From assembly GCA_002798195.1 (NCBI GenBank), contig NWQM01000016.1:343087-407086 (forward strand): a stretch of 64,000 bases of DNA, given 5' to 3'. A program made the position numbers and the translations under genes. This stretch comes from Lysobacteraceae bacterium NML03-0222 (lineage in GTDB: Bacteria > Pseudomonadota > Gammaproteobacteria > Xanthomonadales > Xanthomonadaceae). Shown here piece by piece: positions 52,319 to 62,348 of the stretch. The notes below the pieces were generated by a model that made no database searches, had not been told where the DNA came from, and saw nothing but the letters and a program-made list of their open reading frames with translations. Positions within the stretch are counted from its first letter, which is position 1. Each line of letters begins with the position of its first letter.

Positions 52319-52812
52319 CAGCGCCATCCCTGACGTCGGGCGTATTCCTTCTGCTCGCGCTTGCGCTGTGCTTGCCGGTACAGCCGCAGATTTTCCGCAT
52401 CCAGCGGCTCAGGGCGAGGATGGCGGGCAAAATACGGCCCGTACCAGCCATCTTCATGGGTAAAGGCCATGCACCAGGCCAGATTGGCGGGAAATACATA
52501 GCAATCGAGCCACTCCACCGTATCCGGGCGGCCTTCGATCCGGCAGGCATGACAGCGGTCATTGGCAAGCACGATGGTTTCAGCCACTTCTTGCTGCCGA
52601 TACGCATCTTTGGCGGCCTCGCCCGCCAACGCCGGATAGCCACCGGCACTGAACACATGCCAAAGATAGCTGCCGGTATCGATGCCGGCTGCGTTGTGGC
52701 CGAACACGGCCTGCCATTGCTTCAGCCAGAATGCTGTTTCTTCGGGCGAATAAGACTGCAATATCCGCCCTAGCGAGCACACCGGCAGCGGCGGATAAGC
52801 CTGCTTGGCCAT
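52318..52812 (-). CDS. DUF4275-like protein between era and recO
   Basis: The 164-residue protein has ETAFWLKQWQAVFGHNAAGI, YLWHVFSAGGYPALAGEAAK, and the block ANLAWCMAFTHEDGWYGPYF, which recall the DUF4275 family. Two Cys in NDRCHACRIEG could bind metal. No function is known. It starts 4 bp after era and overlaps recO, so it is cotranscribed with both, which is uncommon for this family. Confidence 0.65.
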   Translation of the reverse strand: MAKQAYPPLPVCSLGRILQSYSPEETAFWLKQWQAVFGHNAAGIDTGSYLWHVFSAGGYPALAGEAAKDAYRQQEVAETIVLANDRCHACRIEGRPDTVEWLDCYVFPANLAWCMAFTHEDGWYGPYFARHPRPEPLDAENLRLYRQAQRKREQKEYARRQGWR

Positions 52813-52816
52813 TGCT

Positions 52817-53713
52817 TTAGTCCGTGTAGCCCAGCGCACGCAGTGCGGCCTCGTCATTCGACCAGCCCTGGCGCACGCGCACCCAGGTTTCCAGAAATAC
52901 CTTGTGCCCGAACAGCCGCTCCATCTGCTCGCGCGCCTTGGTGCCGATTTTGCGCAGGCGCGCGCCGCCTTTGCCGATAACGATGGCTTTCTGGCTATCG
53001 CGCTCCACCCAGATGACGGCACCGATGCGAAACAGGCCGCCATCTTCTTCAAAACGCTCGATTTCCACCGCCGTGGCATAGGGCAGCTCTGCACCCAGCT
53101 GCCGCATCAGTTGCTCACGCACGAACTCCGCCGCCAGAAAGCGCATGCTGCGGTCGGTGACATCGTCCTGGTCATAGAGCGCTGGCTGCTCGGGCAACAG
53201 CGGCAGCACGGTTTTCACCAGCTCATCCAGCCCTTTGCGCTTCAGCGCCGAGAGCGGATGCACGGCAACAAAATCGCGCCCCTTGCCGACCTCGGCCAAA
53301 TACGGCAAAAGCTCGGTCTTGTCACGCAGCCGGTCGGTCTTGTTGACCACCAGTACCACCGGAATGTTCGCCTGCGCCAGTGCTGCCAGCGCCATCTCGT
53401 CTTCTTCGTCCCAGCGCCCGGCTTCCACCACCAAAAGCGCCGCATCCACGCCTTCAAGCGCACCGCGTGCGGCGCGGTTCAGCACCCGGCTCATCGCCTT
53501 GTTTTGTGCGCTATGTATCCCCGGCGTATCCACCAGCACCAATTGCCCATCCTCGAAGCTGGCAATGCCCAGCATGCGGTGGCGAGTGGTCTGCGGACGG
53601 TCGGAGGTGATACTGACCTTGGTACCGACCAAACCATTGATGAGCGTGGATTTGCCGACATTGGGACGGCCGATGACGGCCACATGGCCTGCGCGATAGG
53701 TTTTTTCGTTCAT
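52817..53713 (-). CDS. era: GTPase Era
   Basis: The 298-residue protein helps 30S assembly by binding 16S rRNA. G motifs: GRPNVGKST (15-23), the effector TTRHRMLGI, DTPGIHSAQNK and NKTDRL. The C-terminal KH domain is seen in AIVIGKGGARLRKIGTKARE. ATG 53713 is preferred; the frame runs 57 nt further up into the next gene. The start overlaps the DUF3025 stop (ATGA). rnc is not adjacent. Confidence 0.97.
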   Translation of the reverse strand: MNEKTYRAGHVAVIGRPNVGKSTLINGLVGTKVSITSDRPQTTRHRMLGIASFEDGQLVLVDTPGIHSAQNKAMSRVLNRAARGALEGVDAALLVVEAGRWDEEDEMALAALAQANIPVVLVVNKTDRLRDKTELLPYLAEVGKGRDFVAVHPLSALKRKGLDELVKTVLPLLPEQPALYDQDDVTDRSMRFLAAEFVREQLMRQLGAELPYATAVEIERFEEDGGLFRIGAVIWVERDSQKAIVIGKGGARLRKIGTKAREQMERLFGHKVFLETWVRVRQGWSNDEAALRALGYTD

Positions 53714-54525
53714 GCGTGGATTGTAAGCGCTGGCGGGTATATCCGGCCTGCACGCAGCGGCTGGAAGCACGGTGCAGTTTGGTAGAAATCAAGAGATTGC
53801 CCGGCAAACCAGCCAGGGATGCCGGCCAATGGCAGCGGCCGCAGCTCCAGCGGGTCAGCCAATACCTGACCTTGGGCAATCGCAGCGGCCACACGGCTCA
53901 CCACGGTGTGTGCATCGCCCTCGCCTGCCACCACCAGCGCCTTGCCCACCATGTACTGCCCCGGCAACAGGCCATGCTCCAAGAGGGCATGACCAATCAC
54001 CGCTACCAGCCGGATGTCACCACGCTGCCAGGCAGCGGCTGCATCGAAAAACAGACCCGTCCAGTCATGCCGGTCCCAGGCAGCCAGCAATGCTGCGGAT
54101 TTCACCTGCACAATCACGCCCGCCTCGTCGAACTGGGTCAGGGCGTATTGCGCCCGATTGCGGGTTTTATCGCCCATGCTGGCGATATGCGCGCATTGCT
54201 GCGCATTCAGCGCCTGCTTCACTTGCGGCCAGCGACACCAGACCTGGGCATTGAACAAGTCGTGCCAGTTCTGCTCGCGGGTCGCGATTTGTCCACGCTC
54301 GGCAATACGGGTTTCGTAATGCAGGCCGTCTTGCAGCAAGGCGCGATCCTGCGCCACGAAGCGGCGCCCGGCCACCGGCAGAGCGGCATTCAACTCGGCC
54401 AGATCCGGCCAGCGCTCTGACTTCAGCCAGCCTGCAAACGCCTGAAAATCCGCATAGAGCGGGTGCTCGAATACCGTTGCGGCAATTTCATGACGCTGCG
54501 GCGGCTGAAAACGGCGTTTGCTCAT
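53710..54525 (-). CDS. DUF3025 family protein
   Basis: The 271-residue protein shows the DUF3025 features YETRIAERGQIATREQNWHD followed by LFNAQVWCRWPQVK, and AALLAAWDRHDWTGLFFDAA. The family is found in beta- and gammaproteobacteria and its role is unknown. It overlaps era and may be cotranscribed with rimO upstream (35 bp gap). Confidence 0.83.
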   Translation of the reverse strand: MSKRRFQPPQRHEIAATVFEHPLYADFQAFAGWLKSERWPDLAELNAALPVAGRRFVAQDRALLQDGLHYETRIAERGQIATREQNWHDLFNAQVWCRWPQVKQALNAQQCAHIASMGDKTRNRAQYALTQFDEAGVIVQVKSAALLAAWDRHDWTGLFFDAAAAWQRGDIRLVAVIGHALLEHGLLPGQYMVGKALVVAGEGDAHTVVSRVAAAIAQGQVLADPLELRPLPLAGIPGWFAGQSLDFYQTAPCFQPLRAGRIYPPALTIHA

Positions 54526-54560
54526 GCGCTCTGAGGCGGGCAGTTCAACGACGACTTGCT

Positions 54561-55892
54561 TTAATCGTTGTAAGCGACTTCGCCATACAAGTCGTGCTCA
54601 TCGCTGCCCATGATGTCCACATCGACAAAATCACCGGGCTTGAGCCCAGCCATGAAACCGTCCTGAATCTGTACCAGACCGTCGATTTCCGGGGCATCGG
54701 CCATCGAGCGGGCAATCGCCAGCTCGCCGTCAATGGCATCGACCAGACACTTTTGCGTGCTCCCGACTTTCTCGGCGAGCTTTTCTTCAGAGATTTCCGC
54801 CTGCAAGGCCATGAAGCGCGCCAGCCGCTCCTGCTTGACTTCTTCCGGCACCTCACCCGGCAGGGCATTGGCGGCGGCGCCTTCCACCGGCGAATAGGCG
54901 AATGCACCCACCCGGTCGAGCCGGGCTTCTTCCAGAAAGTCCAGCAGCGCCTCGAATTCGGCCTCGGTTTCACCGGGGAAACCGACGATGAAGGTGCTAC
55001 GCAAGGTAATCTCCGGGCAAATTTCGCGCCAGCGCTGGATGCGCTCCAGGGTTTTGTCGATGGCGCCGGGGCGCTTCATCAGCTTCAGGATACGCGGATC
55101 GGCATGCTGCAGCGGCATGTCCAGATACGGCAGGATCTTGCCCTCGGCCATCAGCGGGATGATGTCGTCCACATGCGGATAGGGATAGACATAGTGCAGC
55201 CGCGTCCATACGCCAAGCTCGGCCAGCCCCTCGCAGAGCGCCTTCATGCGCGTGGCATAGGGTTTGTCATGCCAGGTTTTTTCCGCATATTTGAGGTCAA
55301 CCCCGTAGGCACTGGTGTCCTGGGACACCACCAGCAGCTCACTGACCCCGCCCATCACCAGTTTTTCAGCCTCGCGCAGCACCTGATCAACCGGGCGCGA
55401 CACCAGATCGCCGCGCAACGAAGGGATGATGCAGAAGCTGCAACGATGATTGCAGCCTTCGGAAATCTTCAGATACGCATAATGCTTGGGGGTGAGCTTG
55501 ATGCCATAGTCCGGCACCACATCCACAAACGGGTCATGTCTGGGCGGCAGGGCATGATGCACCGCTTCCATCACGCTGCGATAGTCCTGCGGGCCGCTGA
55601 TCGACAGCACATCCGGATGCGCCTCACGAATCAGATCACCGCGCTTGCCAAGGCAGCCGGTGACAATCACCTTGCCGTTCTCGGCCATCGCCTCGCCGAT
55701 GGCATCGAGCGATTCGGCCACTGCACTGTCGATAAAGCCGCAGGTATTGACCACCACCACATCGGCATCATCGTAACTGGGCACGATGTCATACCCCTCC
55801 ACCTTGAGCTGGGTGAGGATGCGCTCGGAATCCACCAGCGCCTTGGGACAACCAAGGCTCACGAAACCGACTTTGGGCTGGGCGTGGGACAT
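54561..55892 (-). CDS. rimO: Ribosomal protein S12 methylthiotransferase RimO
   Basis: The 443-residue radical SAM enzyme adds a methylthio group to Asp 89 of S12. The N-terminal UPF0004 domain has Cys 15 (GCPKALVDSER) and the conserved NTCGFID. The radical SAM motif CNHRCSFCIIPSLRG and a C-terminal TRAM domain follow. The GCPKALVD and IPSLRG sequences separate RimO from MiaB. ATG 55892 is used; the upstream frame crosses the promoter region shared with the HIT gene. Confidence 0.95.
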   Translation of the reverse strand: MSHAQPKVGFVSLGCPKALVDSERILTQLKVEGYDIVPSYDDADVVVVNTCGFIDSAVAESLDAIGEAMAENGKVIVTGCLGKRGDLIREAHPDVLSISGPQDYRSVMEAVHHALPPRHDPFVDVVPDYGIKLTPKHYAYLKISEGCNHRCSFCIIPSLRGDLVSRPVDQVLREAEKLVMGGVSELLVVSQDTSAYGVDLKYAEKTWHDKPYATRMKALCEGLAELGVWTRLHYVYPYPHVDDIIPLMAEGKILPYLDMPLQHADPRILKLMKRPGAIDKTLERIQRWREICPEITLRSTFIVGFPGETEAEFEALLDFLEEARLDRVGAFAYSPVEGAAANALPGEVPEEVKQERLARFMALQAEISEEKLAEKVGSTQKCLVDAIDGELAIARSMADAPEIDGLVQIQDGFMAGLKPGDFVDVDIMGSDEHDLYGEVAYND

Positions 55893-55954
55893 GAGATAAC
55901 CATCTGAAAACGAGGACGAATTATAGTGGACAGCCACCACCACACCATGCACGC

Positions 55955-56383
55955 ATGAACTTTCAACTGGACCCGCGCCTGGCCGCCGACAGCAAACCCA
56001 TCGCCCAATGGCCGCTCTCGGAGTTGCGGCTGATGGACGATAGCCAATATCCCTGGCTGATTCTGGTACCGCGCATCCCCGGCGCGCGCGAGCTGATTGA
56101 TCTGGATGAGGCCGACCGTCAGCAATTGCAGCTTGAGATGGATGCAGCCGCCCGCCTGCTGCGTCATGCCTTCAAGCCCGACAAACTCAATATCGCCGCC
56201 CTCGGCAATGTCGTTGAGCAACTGCATGTGCATATCATTGCCCGCTTCCGCAGTGATGCCGCCTGGCCGCGCCCGGTCTGGGGCGTACATCCGCCCAAGC
56301 CGCGCACGGCAGACGCGCATGCCGCGCTACTGGCTTGCCTTGAGCCACATTTGCCTGTTTTTGCTTTGGAAAAAATCGCATGA
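55955..56383 (+). CDS. HIT-family protein
   Basis: The 142-residue protein carries the HIT signature as EQLHVHIIARF (His 91 and His 93), where the third His of HxHxH is replaced (II). Such GalT/HIT-branch proteins are nucleotide hydrolases or transferases. The N-terminus (YPWLILVPRIPGARELIDLD) matches other proteobacterial HIT proteins. The end overlaps the next gene (ATGA). Confidence 0.85.
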   Translation: MNFQLDPRLAADSKPIAQWPLSELRLMDDSQYPWLILVPRIPGARELIDLDEADRQQLQLEMDAAARLLRHAFKPDKLNIAALGNVVEQLHVHIIARFRSDAAWPRPVWGVHPPKPRTADAHAALLACLEPHLPVFALEKIA

Positions 56384-56673
56384 AAACCACACTTGCCGCC
56401 CTTGCCCTGACGCTCAGCCTGATACTACTGCCACACAGCGCCCAAGGCAGATCCCCCGAACGCGCCGCCAGCGAAGCGGCCCGGCAAAACGCCCCTGCGA
56501 TCACCATCTGGGTGGATGCCAGCTGGGGCTTCCGCAACCAGGGCGCCGCCAACAATTTGAGCGCCGCGCATCGCGCTTTCTACGCGCAAGGCTATCGCCT
56601 GGTCAGCGTCCAGCCTTATATCGAAAACGGCGACCTGCAGGGCTTCTTTGTCAGCTACGAAAAACGCGATTGA
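56380..56673 (+). CDS. Small secreted protein of unknown function
   Basis: The 97-residue precursor has a signal peptide (LAALALTLSLILLPHSAQGR) and a ~70-residue mature part with AHRAFYAQGYRLVSVQPYIE and GDLQGFFVSYEKRD, which looks like a small alpha/beta periplasmic domain. It is coupled to the HIT gene by an ATGA overlap and followed by a terminator. The family is not recognised. Confidence 0.7.
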   Translation: MKTTLAALALTLSLILLPHSAQGRSPERAASEAARQNAPAITIWVDASWGFRNQGAANNLSAAHRAFYAQGYRLVSVQPYIENGDLQGFFVSYEKRD

Positions 56674-56681
56674 AGCGATAG

Positions 56682-56709
56682 GCGCGGCTCACAATACGCC
56701 GCGCTTTTT
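56682..56709 (+). terminator. Rho-independent terminator after the small secreted protein
   Basis: Stem GCGCGGC (56682-56688)/GCCGCGC (56698-56704) with a 9-nt loop and TTTTT. It overlaps the last codons of the opposite-strand membrane protein gene. Confidence 0.8.
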
Positions 56710-56912
56710 CTCGACAAGCCAAAGGCCGATACCCGCAGCCGCGCCGATGATGGCCGATACCAGCCAGCCAAGCGGACTCAAACTGCCGACCAGCCCCATC
56801 ACGATCAGGCCAACAATCACGAACTGGCTATAGCGCCAGCGGCTATTGATAAAGCCACGCCCTATGCGCGACTCCAAGTCATTGCGCGGCTTGTTCTTCG
56901 GGTTCTGGCTCA

Positions 56913-56916
<4 letters not shown>
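56689..56916 (-). CDS. Small membrane protein, two helices
   Basis: The 75-residue protein has a basic N-terminus (NPKNKPRNDLESRIGRGFIN) and two hydrophobic segments (FVIVGLIVMGLVGSL; LGWLVSAIIGAAAGIGLWLV) with a basic end. No family is recognised. The ATG overlaps the dcd stop (ATGA); a second ATG follows directly, so the start may be 3 nt later. Confidence 0.7.
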
Positions 56917-57485
<569 letters not shown>

Positions 57486-57535
57486 GAAAATTTCCCTCGG
57501 ACAATGTCCGGCATTGTAAACGGCAAGCAGAGCCG

Positions 57536-58399
57536 TCAACCCAGCAACGAGGCGGCAATCGACATCCGCGCCCTGGGGCGCTTGTCCAGCTCGGCCAGCA
57601 TCCTACGCGCCAATTGCCGATAGGCCATTGCCACGGTCGAGTCCGGCTCGGCCAATGTCACCGGCAGCCCGGCATCACCCTGCTCGCGGATGCGCACATC
57701 CAGCGGCAGCGAACCCAACAATGGCACGCCGTATTGCGACGCCATCGCCTCGCCGCCGCCCTGGCCGAACACATGCTCAGCATGACCACACTGGCTACAC
57801 ACGTGTACCGCCATGTTTTCCACCAAGCCGAGCACCGGCACCTCGACCTTTTCGAACATCTTCAGTGCCTTCTTGGCATCGAGGGTGGCGATATCCTGCG
57901 GCGTGGTCACCACCACCGCACCGGCCACCGGAATTTTCTGTGCCAGGGTCAGTTGCACATCGCCGGTGCCCGGCGGCAAGTCCACCACCAACACGTCCAA
58001 ATCGCCCCAGCAGGTATCGTTGAACAGCTGCATCAGCGCCGAGGTTGCCATTGGACCGCGCCAGATCATCGCCGCATCCGCCTCAACCAACGTACCCATC
58101 GACATCGCCTCAAGCCCGTGCCCGGTGAGCGGCGTAAAACGCTTGCCATCGGGACTTTCCGGCTTGCCCGTGATACCCAGCATCATCGGAATGCTGGGAC
58201 CATAAATATCCGCATCCAGCACGCCGACCTTCAGCCCTTCCTGCATCAAGGCTGCCGCCAGATTCACCGCCGTGGTGGACTTGCCCACCCCGCCCTTGCC
58301 CGAGCCAACCGCAATCACATTGCGAACGGCAGGATGGGGCTTCAAATCACGCTGTGGCGCATGGGCGGGCAAGGGCTGGACAATCATGGCTCGTGGCAT
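57536..58399 (-). CDS. apbC: Iron-sulfur cluster carrier protein (Mrp/ApbC)
   Basis: The 287-residue P-loop ATPase carries 4Fe-4S clusters. It has the deviant Walker A GSGKGGVGKST (32-42), DADIYGPSIPMMLG, VVDLPPGTGDVQLTL and the cluster-binding pair HVCSQCGH. The N-terminal MIP18/DUF59 domain of E. coli Mrp (369 residues) is absent. ATG 58399 is chosen; a TTG two codons upstream and an ATG at 58387 are alternatives. It diverges from ribF. Confidence 0.92.
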   Translation of the reverse strand: MPRAMIVQPLPAHAPQRDLKPHPAVRNVIAVGSGKGGVGKSTTAVNLAAALMQEGLKVGVLDADIYGPSIPMMLGITGKPESPDGKRFTPLTGHGLEAMSMGTLVEADAAMIWRGPMATSALMQLFNDTCWGDLDVLVVDLPPGTGDVQLTLAQKIPVAGAVVVTTPQDIATLDAKKALKMFEKVEVPVLGLVENMAVHVCSQCGHAEHVFGQGGGEAMASQYGVPLLGSLPLDVRIREQGDAGLPVTLAEPDSTVAMAYRQLARRMLAELDKRPRARMSIAASLLG

Positions 58400-58558
58400 C
58401 TGCAAGTCAGGGCAGGCAAGTCTAACCCCGGAGCCCGGCTACATAGGCCTATTGACCTTCAAACAATCTTGTTTGAATTTGCTTGATGACTGCCGACGAA
58501 GCTGCATCAAGCAGCCACACGATGGCTTCAGGGTCGTCTGCTTTATACTGCGCGGCTG

Positions 58559-59521
58559 ATGAATTTTCTGTTTCGTGACGCTGAAGGCGGGACATTGTGC
58601 CCGCAAGGCAGCGTGGTCTGCATCGGTGCTTTCGATGGCCTGCATCTGGGTCATCAGGCATTGCTGCGCCACGCCAAGGCGCGTGCGCAGGCGTTGCGCC
58701 TGCCGGCAGTGGCGCTGTCTTTTGAGCCGTTGCCACGCGAGTTCTTCGCCCGGGGAGCGCCGCCGGGGCGACTGATGCTGCCGCGCGACAAGCTGCAAGG
58801 CTTTGCCAGAGCCGGCATGGATGGCGTTGGCTTGCTGCGCTTTGATGCACGCATGGCGGCAATGTCAGCGCAAGACTTCATGGCTCAGGTACTGCACCGG
58901 CGACTGGCTGCCCGTGAAGTCTGGGTGGGGCCCGAATTTCACTTTGGTCATCAGCGCCGTGGTGATTTGACACTTTTGCAGTCCGAAGGCATACAGTTTG
59001 GTTTCAGCGCCCATGCCATCGCCCCGGTGATGCATCAGGGCGAGCGCGTGTCCAGCTCGCGCATTCGCGCCGCGCTGGCCGCAGGTGATTTTGCACTGGC
59101 GCAGCAGTGTCTTGGACGCCCTTACCGCATCAGCGGGCGGGTGGTGCATGGCCGCAAGCTGGGGCGCAAGCTCGGGTTTCCCACCGCCAATCTGCGTTTT
59201 ACCCGTCACCCGCCCATGCAAGGGATTTATGCCGTCCGGGTACGGGGCGTGGCAGGCGCAGCGCTGCCTGCGGTCGCCAGTCTTGGCACCCGCCCCACCG
59301 TGGCTGGCGAGGCGCCCTTGCTGGAAGTGCACCTGTTTGATTTTTCTGGCGACTTGTACGGCCAGTTGCTTGAAGTGGAATTCGTTGCCAAGCTGCGCGA
59401 TGAAGAAAAATTTGCAAGTCTGGATGCCTTGAGTGCACAAATGCACCAGGATGCTGCGCTTGCCCGTTCATTACTGGCTGCCCAAGGCGGCCCCGATGTT
59501 GTCGAGACCCCTCATGAGTGA
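58559..59521 (+). CDS. ribF: Bifunctional riboflavin kinase/FAD synthetase
   Basis: The 320-residue enzyme makes FMN and then FAD. The N-terminal adenylyltransferase domain has GAFDGLHLGHQALL (HxGH) and the late SSSRIRAAL; the C-terminal kinase domain has GRKLGRKLGFPTANL and GIYAVRVRG. It heads the cluster ribF-ileS-lspA-ispH and overlaps ileS by 8 bp. Confidence 0.96.
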   Translation: MNFLFRDAEGGTLCPQGSVVCIGAFDGLHLGHQALLRHAKARAQALRLPAVALSFEPLPREFFARGAPPGRLMLPRDKLQGFARAGMDGVGLLRFDARMAAMSAQDFMAQVLHRRLAAREVWVGPEFHFGHQRRGDLTLLQSEGIQFGFSAHAIAPVMHQGERVSSSRIRAALAAGDFALAQQCLGRPYRISGRVVHGRKLGRKLGFPTANLRFTRHPPMQGIYAVRVRGVAGAALPAVASLGTRPTVAGEAPLLEVHLFDFSGDLYGQLLEVEFVAKLRDEEKFASLDALSAQMHQDAALARSLLAAQGGPDVVETPHE

Positions 59522-62348
59522 AACCGAAGGCCACCGCTACAAAAACACCATCCTGCTGCCTGCCACGGATTTCCCGATGCGCGGCGACCTGCCCAAACGC
59601 GAGCCGGCCACACTGGAAGCCTGGCAAAACGGTGACCTTTACGGCCAGATTCGTGCCGCAAGCCAGGGCCGCCCGCGATTCATGCTGCATGATGGCCCGC
59701 CGTATGCCAATGGCCGGATTCATCTGGGACATGCGGTCAACAAGGTGTTGAAGGACATCATCGTGCGCAGCAAGACCCTGGCGGGCTTTGATGCGCCATA
59801 TATCCCCGGCTGGGACTGCCATGGGCTTCCCATTGAAATCGCCGTGGAAAAGAAGTTTGGCAAGGTCGGCGACAAGCTTGATGCGGCGACCTTCCGCCAG
59901 CACTGCCGCGATTACGCCGCGAGCCAAATCGAGCTGCAAAAAGCCGATTTCAAACGCCTGGGGGTGCTCGGCGACTGGGATAATCCTTACCGCACACTGG
60001 ATTTCAAATACGAAGCCGATGAAATCCGTGCACTGGCCAAAATCGTCGAGAACGGCCACCTGGCGCGCGGCGTCAAGCCGGTGCACTGGTGTTTTGACTG
60101 CGGCTCGGCACTGGCCGAGGCCGAGATTGAATACGCCGACAAAACCTCGCCTGCCGTGGACGTGGCTTATCCGGCGCGTGATGCCGCCGACATTGCCGCA
60201 CGTTTTGGCGTGGCACTGCCCGAGGGCGTGGAAATCGCCATCCCGATCTGGACCACCACGCCGTGGACGCTGCCGGCCTCGTTGGCAGTATCGCTGGGGC
60301 CACAGATTGATTATCAGCTACTGGAAGGCCCCGCCCGTGCGGGCAAGCGGCGCTGGCTGGTGCTGGCCGCGCGTCTGGCAGACAAGGCGCTGGCACGCTA
60401 TGGCGTCGAACAACTACAGGCGCACGGCAACACGCTCAGCGGCGAGGCGCTCAAGGGCGCACTGTTTGCCCATCCGTTCTATGCCGAGCGCGATATTCCC
60501 GTCCTGACCGGCGAGCATGTCAGCGACGAAGACGGCACCGGCGCAGTGCATACCGCCCCCGGCCACGGTCAGGAGGACTTTGTCGCCGTACAGGGCAGCG
60601 ATATTCTGGGCAAATATAGCCTGGGGCAGCTGAACCCGGTGGACGGGCGCGGCGTGTATCTGCCCTCAACCCCGGCGCTGGGCGACACTGCGCTTGCCGG
60701 CACACATATCTGGAAGGCCAATGCCGCGATTGTCGATGGCCTCAAACAAAGCGGCGCACTGCTGGCGCATCAGGACATCCGGCACAGCTACCCGCATTGC
60801 TGGCGGCACAGAACGCCGATTGCCTTCCGGGCCACGCCGCAGTGGTTCATTTCCATGGAGCAGGCCGGCTTGCGCCGCGATGCGCTGGCCGCCATTCCCG
60901 GCGTGAAGTGGTATCCTGGCTGGGGGCAGGCACGCATCCACGGCATGGTGGAAGGCCGCCCGGACTGGACCATCTCCCGGCAACGCACCTGGGGCGTGCC
61001 GATTGCACTATTTGTGCACAAGGAAAGCGGTGAGCCGCACCCGGACAGCGTGGCGCTGATGGAAGCGGTCGCCCAGCGCGTGGAACAAGGCGGCATCGAT
61101 GCCTGGTATGCGCTGGATGCGGCTGAACTCCTGGGCGATGAAGCGGCGCAATATGACAAGGTGCAGGACATCCTCGATGTCTGGTTCGACTCCGGCGTCA
61201 CCCATCAGGCAGTGCTGAAGGCGCGCGGTTACACGCTGCCGGCCGACCTGTATCTGGAAGGCTCCGACCAGCATCGCGGCTGGTTCCAGTCCTCGCTGCT
61301 CTCGGCCATCGCCATCGACAAGGCCGCGCCCTACCGCGAGTGCCTCACCCACGGCTTCGTGGTCGATGCCCAGGGACGCAAATTCTCCAAATCGCTGGGC
61401 AATGGCATCGAACCGCAGGAAATCATCAAGCAATACGGCGCCGACATCCTGCGCCTGTGGGTGGCTTCGGCCGACTATTCACAGGAAATGTCGCTATCGC
61501 AGGAAATCTTGAAGCGCAATGCCGATGCCTACCGCCGCATTCGCAATACGGCGCGTTTCCTGCTGGGCAATCTGCACGGCTTTGACCCGGCGCGCGATTT
61601 GCAGGCGCCTGAAAACATGGTGGCGCTCGATCGCTGGATTGTGCATCGCGCCGCCCAATTGCAATCGCAAATCACCGCCGCCTATGCGCGCTATGACTTT
61701 GCCGAAGTGATGCAACTGCTCGCCAACTTCAGCAGCGTGGAGCTCGGCTCCCTGTATCTGGATGTCACCAAGGATCGCCTCTACACCCTGCAAGAAAATG
61801 CCGCTGCCAGACGCAGCGCGCAAAGCGCGATGTATCACATCGCCGAAAGCTACGCCCGCTGGATTGCCCCGGTGCTGGCCTTCACTGCCGATGAAATCTG
61901 GCGGCATCTGCCGGGCGAGCGCCCCAGCAACGTCATGCTCTCCACCTGGTATGACGGACTGCAGACCTTGCCCGAGGACGCGGCTTTGTCTGCCGAACAG
62001 TTCGACACCCTGCTTGCGCTGCGTAATGAAGTGGCCAAAGTGCTGGAGCCGATGCGTGCCGCAGGCGACATCGGCGCGGCGCTGGACGCGGAAATCACCC
62101 TGAAAGTGGATGCCGCCACCCATGCCTGGCTTGCCCCCTTGGCCGATGAATTGCGCTTTTTCTTCATCAGCGGTGATGTCCATGTCGCGCCGGGCGAAGG
62201 CGTTGAGGCCATTGTCAGCTGCAAGAGCAAATGCGTGCGTTGCTGGCACCACCGCGCCGATGTCGGCCAACATGCCGAGCATCCGGAGTTGTGCGGACGC
62301 TGCATTGACAATATCGAGGGCGCGGGCGAAACCCGCCGCTGGTTCTGA
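59514..62348 (+). CDS. ileS: Isoleucyl-tRNA synthetase
   Basis: The 944-residue class I synthetase has the HIGH element in PPYANGRIHLGHAVN, the editing (CP1) domain with TTPWTLPASLAVSLG and EDGTGAVHTAPGHGQEDF, the KMSKS loop as KFSKSLGNG near 622, and the C-terminal zinc site CKSKCVRCWHHRADVG with CGRC. Length and zinc domain match the bacterial type, sensitive in principle to mupirocin. ATG 59514 lies inside the end of ribF; the longer frame has no support. Confidence 0.97.
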   Translation: MSETEGHRYKNTILLPATDFPMRGDLPKREPATLEAWQNGDLYGQIRAASQGRPRFMLHDGPPYANGRIHLGHAVNKVLKDIIVRSKTLAGFDAPYIPGWDCHGLPIEIAVEKKFGKVGDKLDAATFRQHCRDYAASQIELQKADFKRLGVLGDWDNPYRTLDFKYEADEIRALAKIVENGHLARGVKPVHWCFDCGSALAEAEIEYADKTSPAVDVAYPARDAADIAARFGVALPEGVEIAIPIWTTTPWTLPASLAVSLGPQIDYQLLEGPARAGKRRWLVLAARLADKALARYGVEQLQAHGNTLSGEALKGALFAHPFYAERDIPVLTGEHVSDEDGTGAVHTAPGHGQEDFVAVQGSDILGKYSLGQLNPVDGRGVYLPSTPALGDTALAGTHIWKANAAIVDGLKQSGALLAHQDIRHSYPHCWRHRTPIAFRATPQWFISMEQAGLRRDALAAIPGVKWYPGWGQARIHGMVEGRPDWTISRQRTWGVPIALFVHKESGEPHPDSVALMEAVAQRVEQGGIDAWYALDAAELLGDEAAQYDKVQDILDVWFDSGVTHQAVLKARGYTLPADLYLEGSDQHRGWFQSSLLSAIAIDKAAPYRECLTHGFVVDAQGRKFSKSLGNGIEPQEIIKQYGADILRLWVASADYSQEMSLSQEILKRNADAYRRIRNTARFLLGNLHGFDPARDLQAPENMVALDRWIVHRAAQLQSQITAAYARYDFAEVMQLLANFSSVELGSLYLDVTKDRLYTLQENAAARRSAQSAMYHIAESYARWIAPVLAFTADEIWRHLPGERPSNVMLSTWYDGLQTLPEDAALSAEQFDTLLALRNEVAKVLEPMRAAGDIGAALDAEITLKVDAATHAWLAPLADELRFFFISGDVHVAPGEGVEAIVSCKSKCVRCWHHRADVGQHAEHPELCGRCIDNIEGAGETRRWF

